The position numbers were made by a program, and so were the translations under genes. From the NCBI GenBank assembly GCA_029880425.1, contig JAOUOK010000181.1, positions 1-5,002 on the forward strand: DNA of 5,002 nt, given 5' to 3'. This document shows positions 4,717-5,002 of the stretch, one piece after another. Positions within the stretch are counted from its first letter, which is position 1; every line of letters starts with the position of its first letter. Below the pieces are notes generated by a model. That model had not been told where the DNA came from. It saw nothing but the letters and a program-made list of their open reading frames with translations, and ran no database searches. The stretch is from Gammaproteobacteria bacterium (lineage in GTDB: Bacteria; Pseudomonadota; Gammaproteobacteria; UBA6429; Thiohalophilaceae).

Positions 4717-4793
4717 GCCCCCGTAGCTCAGCTGGATAGAGCGCACCCCTCCTAAGGGTGAAGTCACACGTTCAAATCGTGTCGGGGGCGCCA
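4717..4793 (+). tRNA. tRNA-Arg, anticodon CCU
   Basis: A full cloverleaf of 77 bases including an encoded CCA. Acceptor strands GCCCCCG (4717-4723) and CGGGGGC (4783-4789) pair fully. The D arm is GCTC/GAGC. The anticodon stem CACCC/GGGTG encloses loop CTCCTAA, so the anticodon is CCU and reads the Arg codon AGG. The T arm is ACACG/CGTGT with loop TTCAAAT. The discriminator is G4790, followed by CCA at 4791-4793. It stands alone on the plus strand; no strong promoter is seen in the AT-rich 40 bases just upstream. Confidence 0.97.
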
Positions 4794-5002
4794 CCTTCCA
4801 TTAAATAATAACAATTATAACTTTACACAGCCTCTTGCTTTATCAAGACTTTTAAAAACTTCACATACTTACAGCGAGTTATTGATTAACTCACGAAACT
4901 TTTAAACCATTCGTTAAAGTGTTGCTAAGCAGGAAACTAGCGCGAATCTCATACTTGGATTAATTACTCTGAAATATTCAGCGAATCATATAGTAAGTAA
5001 TG
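4794..5002. other. Right-end stretch with no supportable gene
   Basis: The 209 bases after the tRNA are AT-rich and carry stops in all frames at short intervals. The strongest structure is an inverted repeat GAGTTA (4876-4881) / TAACTC (4887-4892) with a 5-base loop. A weaker one, TCTTG (4833-4837) / CAAGA (4844-4848), is followed by CTTTTAAAAA and might act as a feeble terminator for the tRNA. The window ends in ATG at 5000-5002 without a Shine-Dalgarno. I see no integrase, IS end or duplicated tRNA 3' end here. Confidence 0.55.

Noticed and set aside
4942..4987. Direct repeat GCGAATC at 4942-4948 and 4981-4987
   Set aside because: Seven bases repeated once in about 40 bases is within chance and fits no recognised element.
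4717..5002. Genomic island attachment site at tRNA-Arg
   Set aside because: No integrase and no second copy of the tRNA 3' end are seen downstream within the window. The repeated segment is the 5' part of the tRNA, on the upstream side.
4964..5002. Possible C-terminus of a minus-strand gene entering from the right edge
   Set aside because: One frame stays open for 12 codons before a TAA, which is too short to tell from chance.

Overview
The window is a chromosomal flagellar and chemotaxis locus from an AT-rich gammaproteobacterium. The gene order (flgB-cheR-cheV divergent from flgA-flgM-flgN-PilZ) and the mix of sigma-54 and sigma-28 promoters point to a polar-flagellum hierarchy of the Vibrio/Pseudomonas/Shewanella kind rather than the enterobacterial FlhDC kind. 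I cannot name the genus from the sequence alone.

Layout. The left edge holds the first ten codons of flgB on the minus strand. Its leader has a near-consensus sigma-54 promoter, a perfect IHF-consensus match and a double hairpin that ends the upstream transcript. Two minus-strand genes follow: cheR (MCP methyltransferase) and cheV (CheW-receiver coupling protein). Positions 2033-2220 are a divergent control region with a sigma-28-type promoter for cheV and a sigma-54 promoter for flgA. On the plus strand come flgA (P-ring chaperone), flgM (anti-sigma-28, with its own sigma-28 promoter), flgN (FlgK/FlgL chaperone) and a PilZ/YcgR-type c-di-GMP flagellar brake (flgZ). The right end holds an intact tRNA-Arg(CCU), preceded by what looks like a decayed partial copy of the same tRNA, and then about 200 bases with no supportable gene.

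How it works together. The sigma-54 promoters would serve the mid-class structural and export steps (flgB operon, flgA). The sigma-28 promoters would serve late genes (cheV-cheR, flgM). FlgM holds FliA (sigma-28) until the hook-basal body is complete and FlgM is exported; its own sigma-28 promoter closes a negative feedback loop. FlgN supplies the hook-filament junction proteins. FlgZ would slow the motor when c-di-GMP is high, and CheV/CheR tune receptor signalling.

I found no wholly new multi-gene system. The least expected items are the split tRNA-Arg relic with a possible promoter, the three-arm inverted repeat between cheR and flgB, the repeat structure of the divergent promoter region, and the lack of a Shine-Dalgarno in front of flgZ beside a perfect TATAAT.
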